Below are positions 23,652 through 31,591 of a DNA stretch of 35,498 nucleotides, piece by piece (positions within the stretch are counted from its first letter, which is position 1; each line of letters begins with the position of its first letter). The notes under the pieces were generated by a model. The model saw only the letters and a program-made list of their open reading frames with translations. It ran no database searches and was not told where the DNA came from. This stretch comes from Kineosporia sp. A_224. GTDB taxonomy: Bacteria; Actinomycetota; Actinomycetes; Actinomycetales; Kineosporiaceae. Made by a program: the position numbers and the translations under genes. Location: contig NZ_MWLN01000092.1 of NCBI RefSeq assembly GCF_002198655.1, positions 1 to 35,498 of the forward strand, written 5' to 3'.

Positions 23652-25204
23652 GCGCGCTGCTCGAGGTCCAGGGCCTCGTGAAGTCCTTCCACGGCAACCG
23701 GGTCGTCGACGACGTGTCGTTCACGCTCGAGGCGGGCCGGATCGTCGCGCTCCTCGGCGAGAACGGCGCGGGCAAGTCGACGCTCATCAAGATGCTCGCC
23801 GGCGTCTACAAGAAGGACGGCGGCCGGGTGCTCCTCGAGGGGCAGGACCTCGAGGACCCCGGCGTCCGCGGCCGGATCTCCTTCATCCACCAGGACCTCG
23901 GCCTCGTCGACTGGATGACGGTCGGCGAGAACATGGCCCTCTCGCTGGGTTTCCCGCGCCGGGGCGGCGGCTCGCGCGGCCTCGTCGACTGGGCCGCCGT
24001 CGACGCCCAGGCAGCGAAGGCGCTCGCGCTCGTCGGCGGCGGGATCGACCCGTCCACCCGGATGTTCGACCTGCCGCGCACCGAGAAGGCGCTCGTCGCG
24101 ATCGCCCGCGCGCTCGTCACCGAGCCCGCCCTGCTCGTCCTCGACGAGCCGACCGCGAGCCTGCCTGCGGCCGACGTCCAGCGGCTCTTCGACGTCGTCC
24201 GGGAGCTCGCCGCCGGCGGCGTCGGGATGATCTACGTGTCGCACCGGCTCGACGAGGTCTACGACATCGCCGACTCGGTCGTCGTCATGCGCAACGGGGT
24301 CAAGGTCGGCGACGCCCCGGTCGCGGAGGTGCCGCCGGCCCGGCTCGTCGAGCTCATCGTCGGCCGCAGCACGCGGTCCGTGAGCCCCGGCGAGGTCGGC
24401 AGCACCGTGCGGCTCGAGCTCGACGGGCTCGTCGCCGGGGACGTCGGCCCGGTGGACCTCACCGTCCGGCGGGGCGAGGTCGTCGGCCTCGTCGGGCTGC
24501 GCGGCGCCGGCCAGACCGAGGTCGGCCGCGCGATCGCCGGCGCCACGTCGGTGACCGGCGGCCGGATGCGGCTCGACGGCGCAGCGTTCGCCCCGCGCTC
24601 CACCACGGACGCCGTCGTCGACGGCGTCGGGTTCGCGACGTCGAACCGGGAGACCGAGGGCATCGCCGCCGGGCTCTCGGTACGGGAGAACCTCTTCCTC
24701 AACCCGGGGGTCTGGGGCCGGCGGCTGCGGTCGCTGTCGACCCAGCGCGCCGAGCGGGTCCGCGCGCGCGAGCTCGTGGCGCGCTTCGGCGTCCGGCCCG
24801 GCGACCCCGAGGTCGCCGCGGACACCCTTTCCGGCGGCAACCAGCAGAAGGTCGTCCTCGCCCGCTGGTTCGGCGTCGGCCGCAAGGTCGTCGTCCTCGA
24901 GGAGCCGACCATGGGCGTCGACGTCGGCGCGAAGGCCGACATCTACGCCCTCCTGCGCGAGGCCGGCGAGCAGGGCACCGCGGCCGTCGTCGTCTCCACG
25001 GACGTCGAGGAGGTCGCGGCGATCTGCCACCGGGCGCTCGTCTTCGGCCGCGGCCGGGTCACCGCCGAGCTCGCCGGCGACGACCTCACCGTCGCCGGGC
25101 TCGTCGCGGCCGCCTCCGGCCTGCCGCCCGCCCCCCTGCCCGTACCGACCGAGCCCACCACGGGCACCACGAACAGCACCACGGACGAGGAGGTCCGGTC
25201 ATGA
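23648..25204 (+). CDS. Sugar ABC transporter ATPase (RbsA/MglA type, two ABC domains)
   Basis: A 518-residue tandem ABC ATPase. Domain 1 has a canonical Walker A (GENGAGKST), Walker B (LLVLDEPTA) and H-loop (YVSHR), but its signature is degenerate (DLPRTEKALVAIARAL). Domain 2 has a degenerate Walker A (GLRGAGQTEVG) and a canonical signature LSGGNQQKV. Thus one of the two composite ATP sites is canonical, as in other CUT2 importers. It would energise import of a monosaccharide-like substrate with the permease and lipoprotein downstream. The C-terminus has a Thr/Pro-rich tail of about 20 residues. It overlaps both neighbours by four bases. Confidence 0.92.
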   Translation: MSALLEVQGLVKSFHGNRVVDDVSFTLEAGRIVALLGENGAGKSTLIKMLAGVYKKDGGRVLLEGQDLEDPGVRGRISFIHQDLGLVDWMTVGENMALSLGFPRRGGGSRGLVDWAAVDAQAAKALALVGGGIDPSTRMFDLPRTEKALVAIARALVTEPALLVLDEPTASLPAADVQRLFDVVRELAAGGVGMIYVSHRLDEVYDIADSVVVMRNGVKVGDAPVAEVPPARLVELIVGRSTRSVSPGEVGSTVRLELDGLVAGDVGPVDLTVRRGEVVGLVGLRGAGQTEVGRAIAGATSVTGGRMRLDGAAFAPRSTTDAVVDGVGFATSNRETEGIAAGLSVRENLFLNPGVWGRRLRSLSTQRAERVRARELVARFGVRPGDPEVAADTLSGGNQQKVVLARWFGVGRKVVVLEEPTMGVDVGAKADIYALLREAGEQGTAAVVVSTDVEEVAAICHRALVFGRGRVTAELAGDDLTVAGLVAAASGLPPAPLPVPTEPTTGTTNSTTDEEVRS

Positions 25205-26352
25205 CGCTGCACACGTCCGTCAAGTCGACGGCGCTCGAACCACGGGCGGGGACGGCGCTGAGCCGCCGCGTGCTCACGGTCTACGGCATGGTCGTGCTCA
25301 CCGTCGCGCTCGCGATCTTCTTCAGCGTGCTGCGGCCCGACACGTTCCCGACGCTGCTGAACTTCCGGCTGCTCGCGGCCGGCAAGGCGGTGCTGCTCGT
25401 CCTCGCGCTCGCGGTGAGCGTGCCCATGGTCGCGGGCAAGATCGACCTGTCGGTCGGCTACGCCGTGGGCCTGTGGCAGGTCATGGCGCTCTCGTGGCAG
25501 ATCCAGGGCCTGGACTACCGGCTGACGATCGTGCTCGTGCTCCTCGGCGGCGCCGTCGTCGGGGCGGTCAACGCCCTGCTCGTCGAGCTCGCCCAGGTCG
25601 ACGCGTTCATCGCGACGCTCGCCACCGGGCAGGTCATCAACGCGATCACCTACTGGCACACCGGCGGCCGCCAGATCACCGACACCGACGGCAAGCGCGC
25701 GCAGGCGTTCGACGCGCTCGCGACGTGGTCGGTCGGCCCGGTGCCGGGGCCGTTCATCATCGCCCTCGCCCTCGCGGTCGCGCTGTGGGTCGTCCTGGAG
25801 TTCTCGCCGATCGGCCGCTACCTGTACGCCGTCGGTGCGAACCCGAAGGCCGCCGAGCTCATCGGCGTCCGGCGGCGGTCGTACGTCGTCGGCGCGATGG
25901 TCACCTCGGGCGTGCTCGCCGCCGTCGCCGGGATCCTGCTCTCGGCCCGCCAGGGCGGCGTCGTCCAGGCGAACATCGGCCCGGAGTTCCTGCTGCCCGC
26001 GCTGGCCGCGGCGTTCCTCGGCTCCACGACGATCCGGCCCGGCCGGGTCAACGCGTGGGGCACCGTGCTCGGCGTCGTCATCACGACGCTCGGCATCTCC
26101 GGCCTGCAGCAGCTGCTGCCGGGCCGCTTCTACCTGGAGCCGCTGTTCAACGGCCTGACGCTCGTCGCCGCGATCACCATCGCGAGCCTGGCGAGCCGTC
26201 GACGGCTGGCGAGCGCAGAACGGCACCAGGCCACCGACACACCGGCACCCGCCGGTGACGGCGCCGCACCGGCCCCCGGGAGGGCCACGGACGACGCCGC
26301 TGCGGACGAGGCGACGGCGCCCGTCCAGCAACCCGAAGGGAGCACCACATGA
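25201..26352 (+). CDS. Sugar ABC transporter permease (RbsC type)
   Basis: A 383-residue integral membrane protein with about ten hydrophobic helices, from VYGMVVLTVALAIFFSVL to FNGLTLVAAITIASLA. The cytoplasmic coupling segment GRYLYAVGANPKAAELIGVRRRSYVVGAM is the hallmark of RbsC/XylH permeases, and KIDLSVGYAVGL marks the substrate gate helix. A single permease gene with a two-domain ATPase implies a homodimer channel. The hydrophilic C-terminal tail of about 45 residues (Ala/Pro/Thr-rich) is unusually long. It overlaps the ATPase and the lipoprotein gene by ATGA. Confidence 0.9.
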   Translation: MTLHTSVKSTALEPRAGTALSRRVLTVYGMVVLTVALAIFFSVLRPDTFPTLLNFRLLAAGKAVLLVLALAVSVPMVAGKIDLSVGYAVGLWQVMALSWQIQGLDYRLTIVLVLLGGAVVGAVNALLVELAQVDAFIATLATGQVINAITYWHTGGRQITDTDGKRAQAFDALATWSVGPVPGPFIIALALAVALWVVLEFSPIGRYLYAVGANPKAAELIGVRRRSYVVGAMVTSGVLAAVAGILLSARQGGVVQANIGPEFLLPALAAAFLGSTTIRPGRVNAWGTVLGVVITTLGISGLQQLLPGRFYLEPLFNGLTLVAAITIASLASRRRLASAERHQATDTPAPAGDGAAPAPGRATDDAAADEATAPVQQPEGSTT

Positions 26353-27521
26353 GAACCGCTGCTCGCAGTCGCGTGGCGGTCGTCGCCGCCGCCGGGTTCC
26401 TGCTCACCGCGTGCGGCAGCGCGTCGGTCGGCAGCGGGGACGCCTCGTCGTCCGCGCCCGCCGCCGGTGCGTCGTCCTCGGCGCCTGCCGCGAGCGACTC
26501 GGTCGTCGCCGACGCGAAGACCTTCGTCGAGGCGAGCCTCGCCGCGAAGGAGGGCTTCACGCCGCCGTCCACCGGTCCCAAGGCCCAGAAGGCGGGCTCG
26601 ACGATCGTCTACGTCGCGGCCGACCTCACCAACGGCGGTGTCAACGCCGTCGGCGAGGGCGTCAAGGAGGCCGCGGCCAAGATCGGGTGGAAGGTCACCG
26701 TCATCGACGGCAAGGCCTCCGCCCAGGGCCGCACCGACGCCCTGAACCAGGCCCTGGCGTCCAAGCCGGCCGGCATCGTCCTCGGCGGGTTCGACGCCAA
26801 GGAGCAGGCGTCGGTCATCAAGCAGGCGACGGACCTGAAGATCCCCGTCGTCGGCTGGCACGCGGGCGCCGCCCCGGGCCCGGACACCGCCAACGGGCTC
26901 TTCACCAACGTCACGACCGACCCGCTCGAGGTCTCGGCGATCGCGGCGAAGTTCGCCATCGCCGACTCCGACGGCAAGGCCGGCGTCGCGATCTTCACCG
27001 ACAGCCAGTACGAGATCGCGGTGGCGAAGGCCGACGCGATCAAGGCCGAGATCGAGAAGTGCACGACGTGCACGGTGCTCGAGTACCAGGACTCGCCGAT
27101 CGCCGAGGCGGACTCCCGGATGCCCGGCGTCATCTCAGGGCTGCTCCAGAAGCACGGCGACAAGCTGACGTACCTGCTCGCGATCAACGGCAACTACTTC
27201 GGCGGGGCCCGTGCCGCCCTCAAGGACGCCGGCAAGCCCGGCGACGGCCCGCCCAAGTCGGTGGCCGCCGGTGACGGCGACGCCGCGGAGTTCCAGCGGA
27301 TCCGGACCGGCGACTACCAGGCGGCGACCGTCGCCGAGCCGCTGCTCCTGCAGGGCTGGCAGCTCGTCGACGAGCTGAACCGGGCGGTCGCCGGCGAGGC
27401 GGCGTCCACGTTCGTCGCCAAGCCGGGCCTGGTCACCAAGGCGAACGCGCCGACCGGTGACGTCTTCGACCCCGCCTCGGGGTACCGGGAGATCTACGCC
27501 AAGATCTGGGCCGGCGCCTGA
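26349..27521 (+). CDS. Sugar ABC transporter substrate-binding lipoprotein
   Basis: A 390-residue type I periplasmic-binding-protein-fold lipoprotein. The signal peptide ends in the lipobox L19-T20-A21-C22, so it is anchored to the outer face of the membrane. A Ser/Ala-rich linker (about 25-50) precedes the sugar-binding domain, with VYVAADLTNGGVNAVGEGVKEAAAKIGWKVTVIDGKAS and QGRTDALNQALASKPAGIVLGGFD typical of the RbsB/XylF group. CTTC near residue 238 may be a disulfide. AAGGGAG precedes the ATG, which overlaps the permease stop. It is the last gene of the second operon and sets substrate specificity of the importer; the ligand is unknown. Confidence 0.91.
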   Translation: MRTAARSRVAVVAAAGFLLTACGSASVGSGDASSSAPAAGASSSAPAASDSVVADAKTFVEASLAAKEGFTPPSTGPKAQKAGSTIVYVAADLTNGGVNAVGEGVKEAAAKIGWKVTVIDGKASAQGRTDALNQALASKPAGIVLGGFDAKEQASVIKQATDLKIPVVGWHAGAAPGPDTANGLFTNVTTDPLEVSAIAAKFAIADSDGKAGVAIFTDSQYEIAVAKADAIKAEIEKCTTCTVLEYQDSPIAEADSRMPGVISGLLQKHGDKLTYLLAINGNYFGGARAALKDAGKPGDGPPKSVAAGDGDAAEFQRIRTGDYQAATVAEPLLLQGWQLVDELNRAVAGEAASTFVAKPGLVTKANAPTGDVFDPASGYREIYAKIWAGA

Positions 27522-27524
27522 CCC

Positions 27525-27578
27525 ACCTGCTCCATAGGCCCTACCTGTTCCACCTGTTCCACCTGTTCCACCTGATCC
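27525..27578 (+). repeat. Nine-base tandem repeat ACCTGTTCC
   Basis: Copies at 27543, 27552 and 27561 are identical, 27570 has one change (ACCTGATCC), and 27525 (ACCTGCTCC) is in phase with one degenerate unit between. Each junction creates TGTTCCAC, the same octamer that begins the candidate IclR operator at 16834. It starts four bases after the last island gene. Confidence 0.85.
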
Positions 27579-27595
27579 ACCGGCTGCGCACGGCA

Positions 27596-27623
27596 GGGGC
27601 GGCGCCTACCATGGCGCCGCCCC
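27596..27623 (+). terminator. Strong hairpin, island terminator
   Basis: GGGGCGGCGCC (27596-27606) and GGCGCCGCCCC (27613-27623) form a perfect 11-bp stem with loop TACCAT, followed by the T-containing TGTTCGTC. It ends the transporter operon or could sit in the bcp leader. Confidence 0.7.
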
Positions 27624-27681
27624 TGTTCGTCGTCCCAGCCGGTCCCGCCCGTCCCGGCAACACGTCCCCCGAGGAGCTGTC

Positions 27682-28146
27682 GTGCCCCAGGTCGCCGTCG
27701 GTGAGAAGGCCCCCGATCTCACCCTGCCCGCCGCGGACGGCTCGACCGTCTCCCTCGCGGACCTGCGCGGCAAGCACGTCGTCGTCTACTTCTACCCGGC
27801 CGCGATGACGCCCGGGTGCACGAAGCAGGCGTGCGACTTCCGCGACTCGCTCGACGCGCTGGCGGCCCAGGGCTACGCCGTGCTCGGGGTCTCTCCCGAC
27901 AAGCCCGAGAAGCTCCAGAAGTTCGTCGAGCGCGACGGCCTGACCTTCCCGCTGCTCTCCGACCCCACCCACGCGACGATGGAGGCCTGGGGCGCCTGGG
28001 GCGAGAAGTCGCTCTACGGCAAGAAGGTCGTCGGCGTCATCCGCTCGACCGTCGTCGTCGACCCCGAGGGCGTCGTCGAGTACGCGCGCTACAACGTCAA
28101 GGCCACCGGGCACGTCGCGGCGCTGCGCAAGGCGCTCGGGATCTGA
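27682..28146 (+). CDS. bcp: Thioredoxin-dependent thiol peroxidase (Bcp/PrxQ)
   Basis: A 154-residue peroxiredoxin of the Bcp/PrxQ group, reducing hydrogen peroxide and organic peroxides with thioredoxin. The peroxidatic Cys is C46 in AMTPGCTKQACDF, with the resolving Cys five residues on (C51), the typical atypical-2-Cys pattern. VGEKAPDLTLPAADG, FYPA, GVSPDKPEKLQKF and GVIRSTVVVDPEG are further hallmarks. The GTG start has GAGGAG at about five bases. In actinobacteria bcp is often beside DUF3618 and GroES-like genes; here those lie 11 kb away across the sugar-acid island. It is cytosolic, and complete. Confidence 0.94.
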   Translation: MPQVAVGEKAPDLTLPAADGSTVSLADLRGKHVVVYFYPAAMTPGCTKQACDFRDSLDALAAQGYAVLGVSPDKPEKLQKFVERDGLTFPLLSDPTHATMEAWGAWGEKSLYGKKVVGVIRSTVVVDPEGVVEYARYNVKATGHVAALRKALGI

Positions 28147-28159
28147 CGGACCCCGGCCC

Positions 28160-28165
28160 TACACT
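28160..28165 (+). promoter_or_regulatory. -10 element TACACT of the Uma2 gene
   Basis: TACACT fits TANNNT and lies 14 bases after the bcp stop and 45 bases before the ATG at 28211. It suggests a separate promoter with a start near 28172. Confidence 0.4.
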
Positions 28166-28210
28166 GCAGATGGCGGTGGGGGCCGTCGTCAGAAGGGAGG
28201 AGCACGCCGC

Positions 28211-28771
28211 ATGAGTGCACTGTGGCCGGACCATCTCCTGACGCTCGCTGAGTGGAACGACGTCCCCGTGCAGAGCTCTCGACGACTCGAACTCGTCGAA
28301 GGGGTCGTCCAGGTGGCGCCACGTCCGACCGTCCAGCACCAGGTCGCGATGGCGAACCTCGCCGCGGAGCTGAACCGGCAGCTTCCGACGCACCTGCTGG
28401 CTGCACCTGATGTCGAAGTACTCGTCGACGCCGTCTACCCGCCGACCGTCCGCGCACCGGATGTCGTCGTGCTGCCGACAACTCTGCTGGACAGCAACCC
28501 GTCCAGGGTTCTCGCGTCCGACGTGACACTCGCGGTCGAGATCGTGTCCCCGGGCACCGGCCGCACGGACCGGGTCATGAAGCCGGTCGAGTACGTAGAC
28601 GCCGGGATCGGGGCCTACTGGGTGCTCGACCTGGCCGATCCGAGCGCGTCGAGGGCGTTCGTCCTCGTGGACGGCGAGTACGAGGAAGCAGCACGCGGCC
28701 CGAACCGGCTCACCGTCCTGAGCCCGGTACCGCTGGACATCGACCTGTCGGCTCTTCCTCGGCGACGCTGA
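28211..28771 (+). CDS. Uma2-family (DUF820) nuclease-fold protein
   Basis: A 186-residue protein of the Uma2/DUF820 group with a PD-(D/E)XK-like core: RLELVEGVVQVAP, RAPDVVVLPTTLL, DVTLAVEIVSPGTGRTDRVMKPVEYVDAGIGAYWVLDL. The Asp, the E of AVEI and the K of KPVEY are in the usual catalytic order. Family members are predicted restriction-like endonucleases, often in multiple genomic copies, but the cellular role is not established. GGGAGGAG stands about nine bases before the ATG. Codon use looks less extreme in GC than that of its neighbours, which may hint at a different history. It lies between bcp and tRNA-Leu. Confidence 0.87.
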   Translation: MSALWPDHLLTLAEWNDVPVQSSRRLELVEGVVQVAPRPTVQHQVAMANLAAELNRQLPTHLLAAPDVEVLVDAVYPPTVRAPDVVVLPTTLLDSNPSRVLASDVTLAVEIVSPGTGRTDRVMKPVEYVDAGIGAYWVLDLADPSASRAFVLVDGEYEEAARGPNRLTVLSPVPLDIDLSALPRRR

Positions 28772-28804
28772 CGTCGGGCTGCCGCGGGGTTGCCCCCGAT
28801 CGCC

Positions 28805-28810
28805 TACTCT
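28805..28810 (+). promoter_or_regulatory. -10 element TACTCT of the tRNA gene
   Basis: TACTCT fits TANNNT and ends nine bases before the first tRNA base. No good -35 is visible. Confidence 0.45.
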
Positions 28811-28819
28811 GGCCTCCTC

Positions 28820-28904
28820 GCGGGAGTGGTGTAACTGGCAGCCACGCAGGATTTAGGTTCCTGTGCCTTCGGGCGTGCGGGTTCGAGTCCCGCCTTCCGC
28901 ACCA
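28820..28904 (+). tRNA. tRNA-Leu (anticodon UAG)
   Basis: The acceptor strands GCGGGAG and CTTCCGC pair with one G-U. The anticodon stem CAGGA/TCCTG encloses the loop TTTAGGT, giving anticodon UAG. The long variable arm (TGCCTTCGGGCG) is the class II feature of Leu, and GGGTTCGAGTCCC is a standard T arm. The discriminator is A and CCA is encoded (28902-28904). The 3' end is only 12 bases from the stop of the transporter gene on the other strand. No second copy of the tRNA 3' end is seen in the window. Confidence 0.95.
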
Positions 28905-28916
28905 CGGCCCTGGGCG

Positions 28917-30206
28917 TCAGGGCACGCCCTTGATGTTGCGCACGAGCACCGAGCCGGCGACGGTCACCACCGCGACCGCGAGGTACAGCGTCGGGTAACC
29001 GCCGAACGTCGACACCAGCGGTGCCGCGACGACCGGCCCGAGCACCTGCGGCGCGGAGTTCGCGATGTTGATGATCCCGAGGTCGCGGCCCCGGTCGGCC
29101 GCGGTCGGCAGCACCTGGGTGATCAGCGCCTGGTCGACGGACATGTAGACGCCGAACCCGAGACCGAGCACGGCCGCGGAGCCCAGGACGACCGGCCACG
29201 TCGGCCAGAACGCGAGCGTCACGCCGGGGACCGCCATGACGAGCCCGGACACGACGACCGAGCGCTTCCGGCGTCCGCTGCGGTCGGAGACGACGCCGCC
29301 GACGACGGTCGCGACGACGGTGACCGCGACGTAGACGAGGATGACGAGGAGCAGGCCGTCCTCGGCCTTCGCGCCGGGGAACAGCTGCTCGTAGCGCACC
29401 TCGTCGCGCAGGTAGAAGAGCAGGTACAGGGTCGCGAGCGCGTTGCCGAGCTGCACGAGGAAGCGCGTCGCGAACGCCCACGCGAAGTCCGGGTGCGCGC
29501 GCGGGCTGAGCCAGAATCGCGCGACGAACGAGCGCCACGACCAGGCCGGCCGGTCCTCGGGACGCAGCCGCGGATCCGGCGAGGCCAGCACGAACGGCAG
29601 GGTGAGCGCGACGACGAGCGCGGCGGTCACGAGGTAGCCCGGGGCGTTGCCGGTGACGAGCAGGGTGACGACGAGGACGCCGAGGACGACGCCCAGCGAC
29701 TGGGGCACGCTGATCCAGCCCGACACCGTCGCTCGCTGGACGACGGGCACCTGGTCGGGGACGGCGGCGGTCACCGCCGCCTGCAGGATGTTCAGCCCGG
29801 CCTGCGCGACGCACCAGCCGACGACGACGGCGAGCAGCGTCGTCCCGCCGGCGAGCGCGCCGAGGCCGGCGGCGCCGAGGAGCGCCCCACCGAGGGCCCA
29901 CGGCCGGCGGCGGCCGAACCGGCTCGTCGTCCGGTCGGAGAGCGCCCCGGCGACCGGGTTGACGACGACGGCGACGAGCGCGCCGGCCCCGGTCGCGACG
30001 GCGAGGAACGTCGTCTTCCCCGCGGGGTCGATCGCCTGCGCCTGGTTGGGGAGCAGCACCTGGAGCGGGCCGAAGTAGCCCATCCAGAGCCCGAGGTTCG
30101 CGAGTGCGACGAGCGTCGTCCACCAGACGCCGACACGGGCGGTCGGCTCCGCGAGGGCGGACGGCGTCCCCCCGGTGGTCGCGGCACCCGCCGGCGGTGT
30201 GCTCAC
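28917..30206 (-). CDS. GPH/MFS sugar transporter
   Basis: A 429-residue membrane protein with about twelve hydrophobic helices. The segment GALSDRTTSRFGRRRPWALGGALL is the loop 2-3 signature of the glycoside-pentoside-hexuronide and sucrose-type MFS transporters, with GGVVSDRSGRRKR as the matching loop in the second half. Family members are proton or sodium symporters for sugars and glycosides. It would bring the substrate of the operon into the cell. The GTG overlaps the GH1 stop by GTGA, so translation is coupled. It is the last gene of the operon and ends next to tRNA-Leu; no terminator hairpin is visible after it. Confidence 0.88.
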   Translation of the reverse strand: MSTPPAGAATTGGTPSALAEPTARVGVWWTTLVALANLGLWMGYFGPLQVLLPNQAQAIDPAGKTTFLAVATGAGALVAVVVNPVAGALSDRTTSRFGRRRPWALGGALLGAAGLGALAGGTTLLAVVVGWCVAQAGLNILQAAVTAAVPDQVPVVQRATVSGWISVPQSLGVVLGVLVVTLLVTGNAPGYLVTAALVVALTLPFVLASPDPRLRPEDRPAWSWRSFVARFWLSPRAHPDFAWAFATRFLVQLGNALATLYLLFYLRDEVRYEQLFPGAKAEDGLLLVILVYVAVTVVATVVGGVVSDRSGRRKRSVVVSGLVMAVPGVTLAFWPTWPVVLGSAAVLGLGFGVYMSVDQALITQVLPTAADRGRDLGIINIANSAPQVLGPVVAAPLVSTFGGYPTLYLAVAVVTVAGSVLVRNIKGVP

Positions 30207-31591
30207 GGCAGCAGGCCGCGCTGCGCGGCGACCTCGTCGCGCAGCCACGCGTAGGAGTCCTTCGGCGTCCGCGCGAGGGTCTCGAAGTCGACGTGCACGA
30301 GGCCGAACCGCTGGCTGTACCCGTCGGCCCACTCGAAGTTGTCCAGCAGCGACCACACGTAGTACCCGCGGACGTCGACCCCGTCGGCGATCGCGGCGTG
30401 CAGGGCCCGCAGGTGCCCGTCGAGGAAGGCGATCCGCTCGGTGTCGTGCACGGTGCCGTCCGGTGCGACGACGTCCGGGTAGGAGCAGCCGTTCTCGGTG
30501 ACCCACACCGGGGGCAGCGCGCGCCCGTACCGGGCCCGCAGGCCGGTGAGCAGGTCGTGCAGGCCGCCGGGCAGGACCGGCCAGTCGAAGCCGGTGCGGG
30601 TCGGGGCCTCTACGCGGACGGGGGCGAACGGCAACGGTCCGTCGGGCGCGGCCGCGACGTGCGTCGGGTTGTAGTAGTTCACGCCGAGGCCGTCGAGGTG
30701 GTGGCCGCGGCCCGAGATCGTCGCGAGGTCGCCGTCCAGCACCCACGGCGGCATCTCGGGCAGGCCGACGGCGGACAGGTCCGGGTAGCGACCGAGCAGG
30801 ACGGGGTCGGTGAAGAACCGGTTGTGGAGCGCGTCGTACACGGCGGCGGCCGCGGCGTCGGCAGGGTCGTCGGAGGCCGGCGCGACGGGCGTGAGGTTGT
30901 TCGTGAGGAGCACCTCGGGCCGGCGCCCGTTCGCGGACCCGCTGCTGCGCAACGCCTCCGCCGCGAGACCGTGGCCGAGGAGCTGGTGGTGCCCGGCGGG
31001 CAGCGCGTCGAGGAGCAGGGCCCGGCCGGGGGCGTGGCTGCCGAACGCGTACCCGAGCGCCATGTGGATGAACGGCTCGTTGAGGGTCACCCAGCGCGGC
31101 ACCCGGTCCCCGAGCCGGCCCGCGACGACCGCGGCGTAGTCGGCGAACCGGTAGGCGGTGTCCCGGGCGAGCCAGCCGCCGGCGTCCTCGAGCGGCTGCG
31201 GCAGGTCCCAGTGGAAGAGCGTGGGCAGCGGGGTGATCCCCTTGTCCAGCAACGCGTCGACGAGCCGGTCGTAGAACGCGAGACCGGCCTCGTTGACGGC
31301 GCCGGACCCGGTCGGGACGACCCGCGGCCACGCGACGGAGAACCGGTAGCCGGTGAGCCCGAGGCCGGCGAGCAGGTCGACGTCCTGCGGCCAGCGGTGG
31401 TAGTGGTCGCACGCGACGTCGCCGGTGTCGCCGTCCCGGACCCGGCCCTCGGTGCGGCAGAACGTGTCCCAGACCGACGGGCCCCGGCCGTCCTCGGCGA
31501 CGGCACCCTCGATCTGGTACGACGCCGTCGCCGCGCCCCAGACGAAGCCGTCGGGGAAGCGCGGCAGGCGCGACGTCGCACGGCCGGTCAC
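30203..31591 (-). CDS. GH1 beta-glucosidase
   Basis: A 462-residue family 1 glycoside hydrolase. The N-terminal signature FPDGFVWGAATASYQIEGA, the acid/base Glu in WVTLNEPF (TLNEP) and the nucleophile Glu in WVTENGCSY (TENG) are all present, with YGYYVWSLLDNFEWADGYSQRFGLVHVDF-type end motifs. It would cleave beta-glycosides with retention of configuration. There is no signal peptide, so the substrate must be imported first, in accord with the GPH transporter that follows. It overlaps the kinase and the transporter genes by GTGA. The aglycone specificity is unknown. Confidence 0.95.
   Translation of the reverse strand: MTGRATSRLPRFPDGFVWGAATASYQIEGAVAEDGRGPSVWDTFCRTEGRVRDGDTGDVACDHYHRWPQDVDLLAGLGLTGYRFSVAWPRVVPTGSGAVNEAGLAFYDRLVDALLDKGITPLPTLFHWDLPQPLEDAGGWLARDTAYRFADYAAVVAGRLGDRVPRWVTLNEPFIHMALGYAFGSHAPGRALLLDALPAGHHQLLGHGLAAEALRSSGSANGRRPEVLLTNNLTPVAPASDDPADAAAAAVYDALHNRFFTDPVLLGRYPDLSAVGLPEMPPWVLDGDLATISGRGHHLDGLGVNYYNPTHVAAAPDGPLPFAPVRVEAPTRTGFDWPVLPGGLHDLLTGLRARYGRALPPVWVTENGCSYPDVVAPDGTVHDTERIAFLDGHLRALHAAIADGVDVRGYYVWSLLDNFEWADGYSQRFGLVHVDFETLARTPKDSYAWLRDEVAAQRGLLP

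Noticed and set aside
28820-28904. tRNA-Leu as an attachment site for an integrated element
   Set aside because: No integrase gene and no second copy of the tRNA 3' end is seen in the window.
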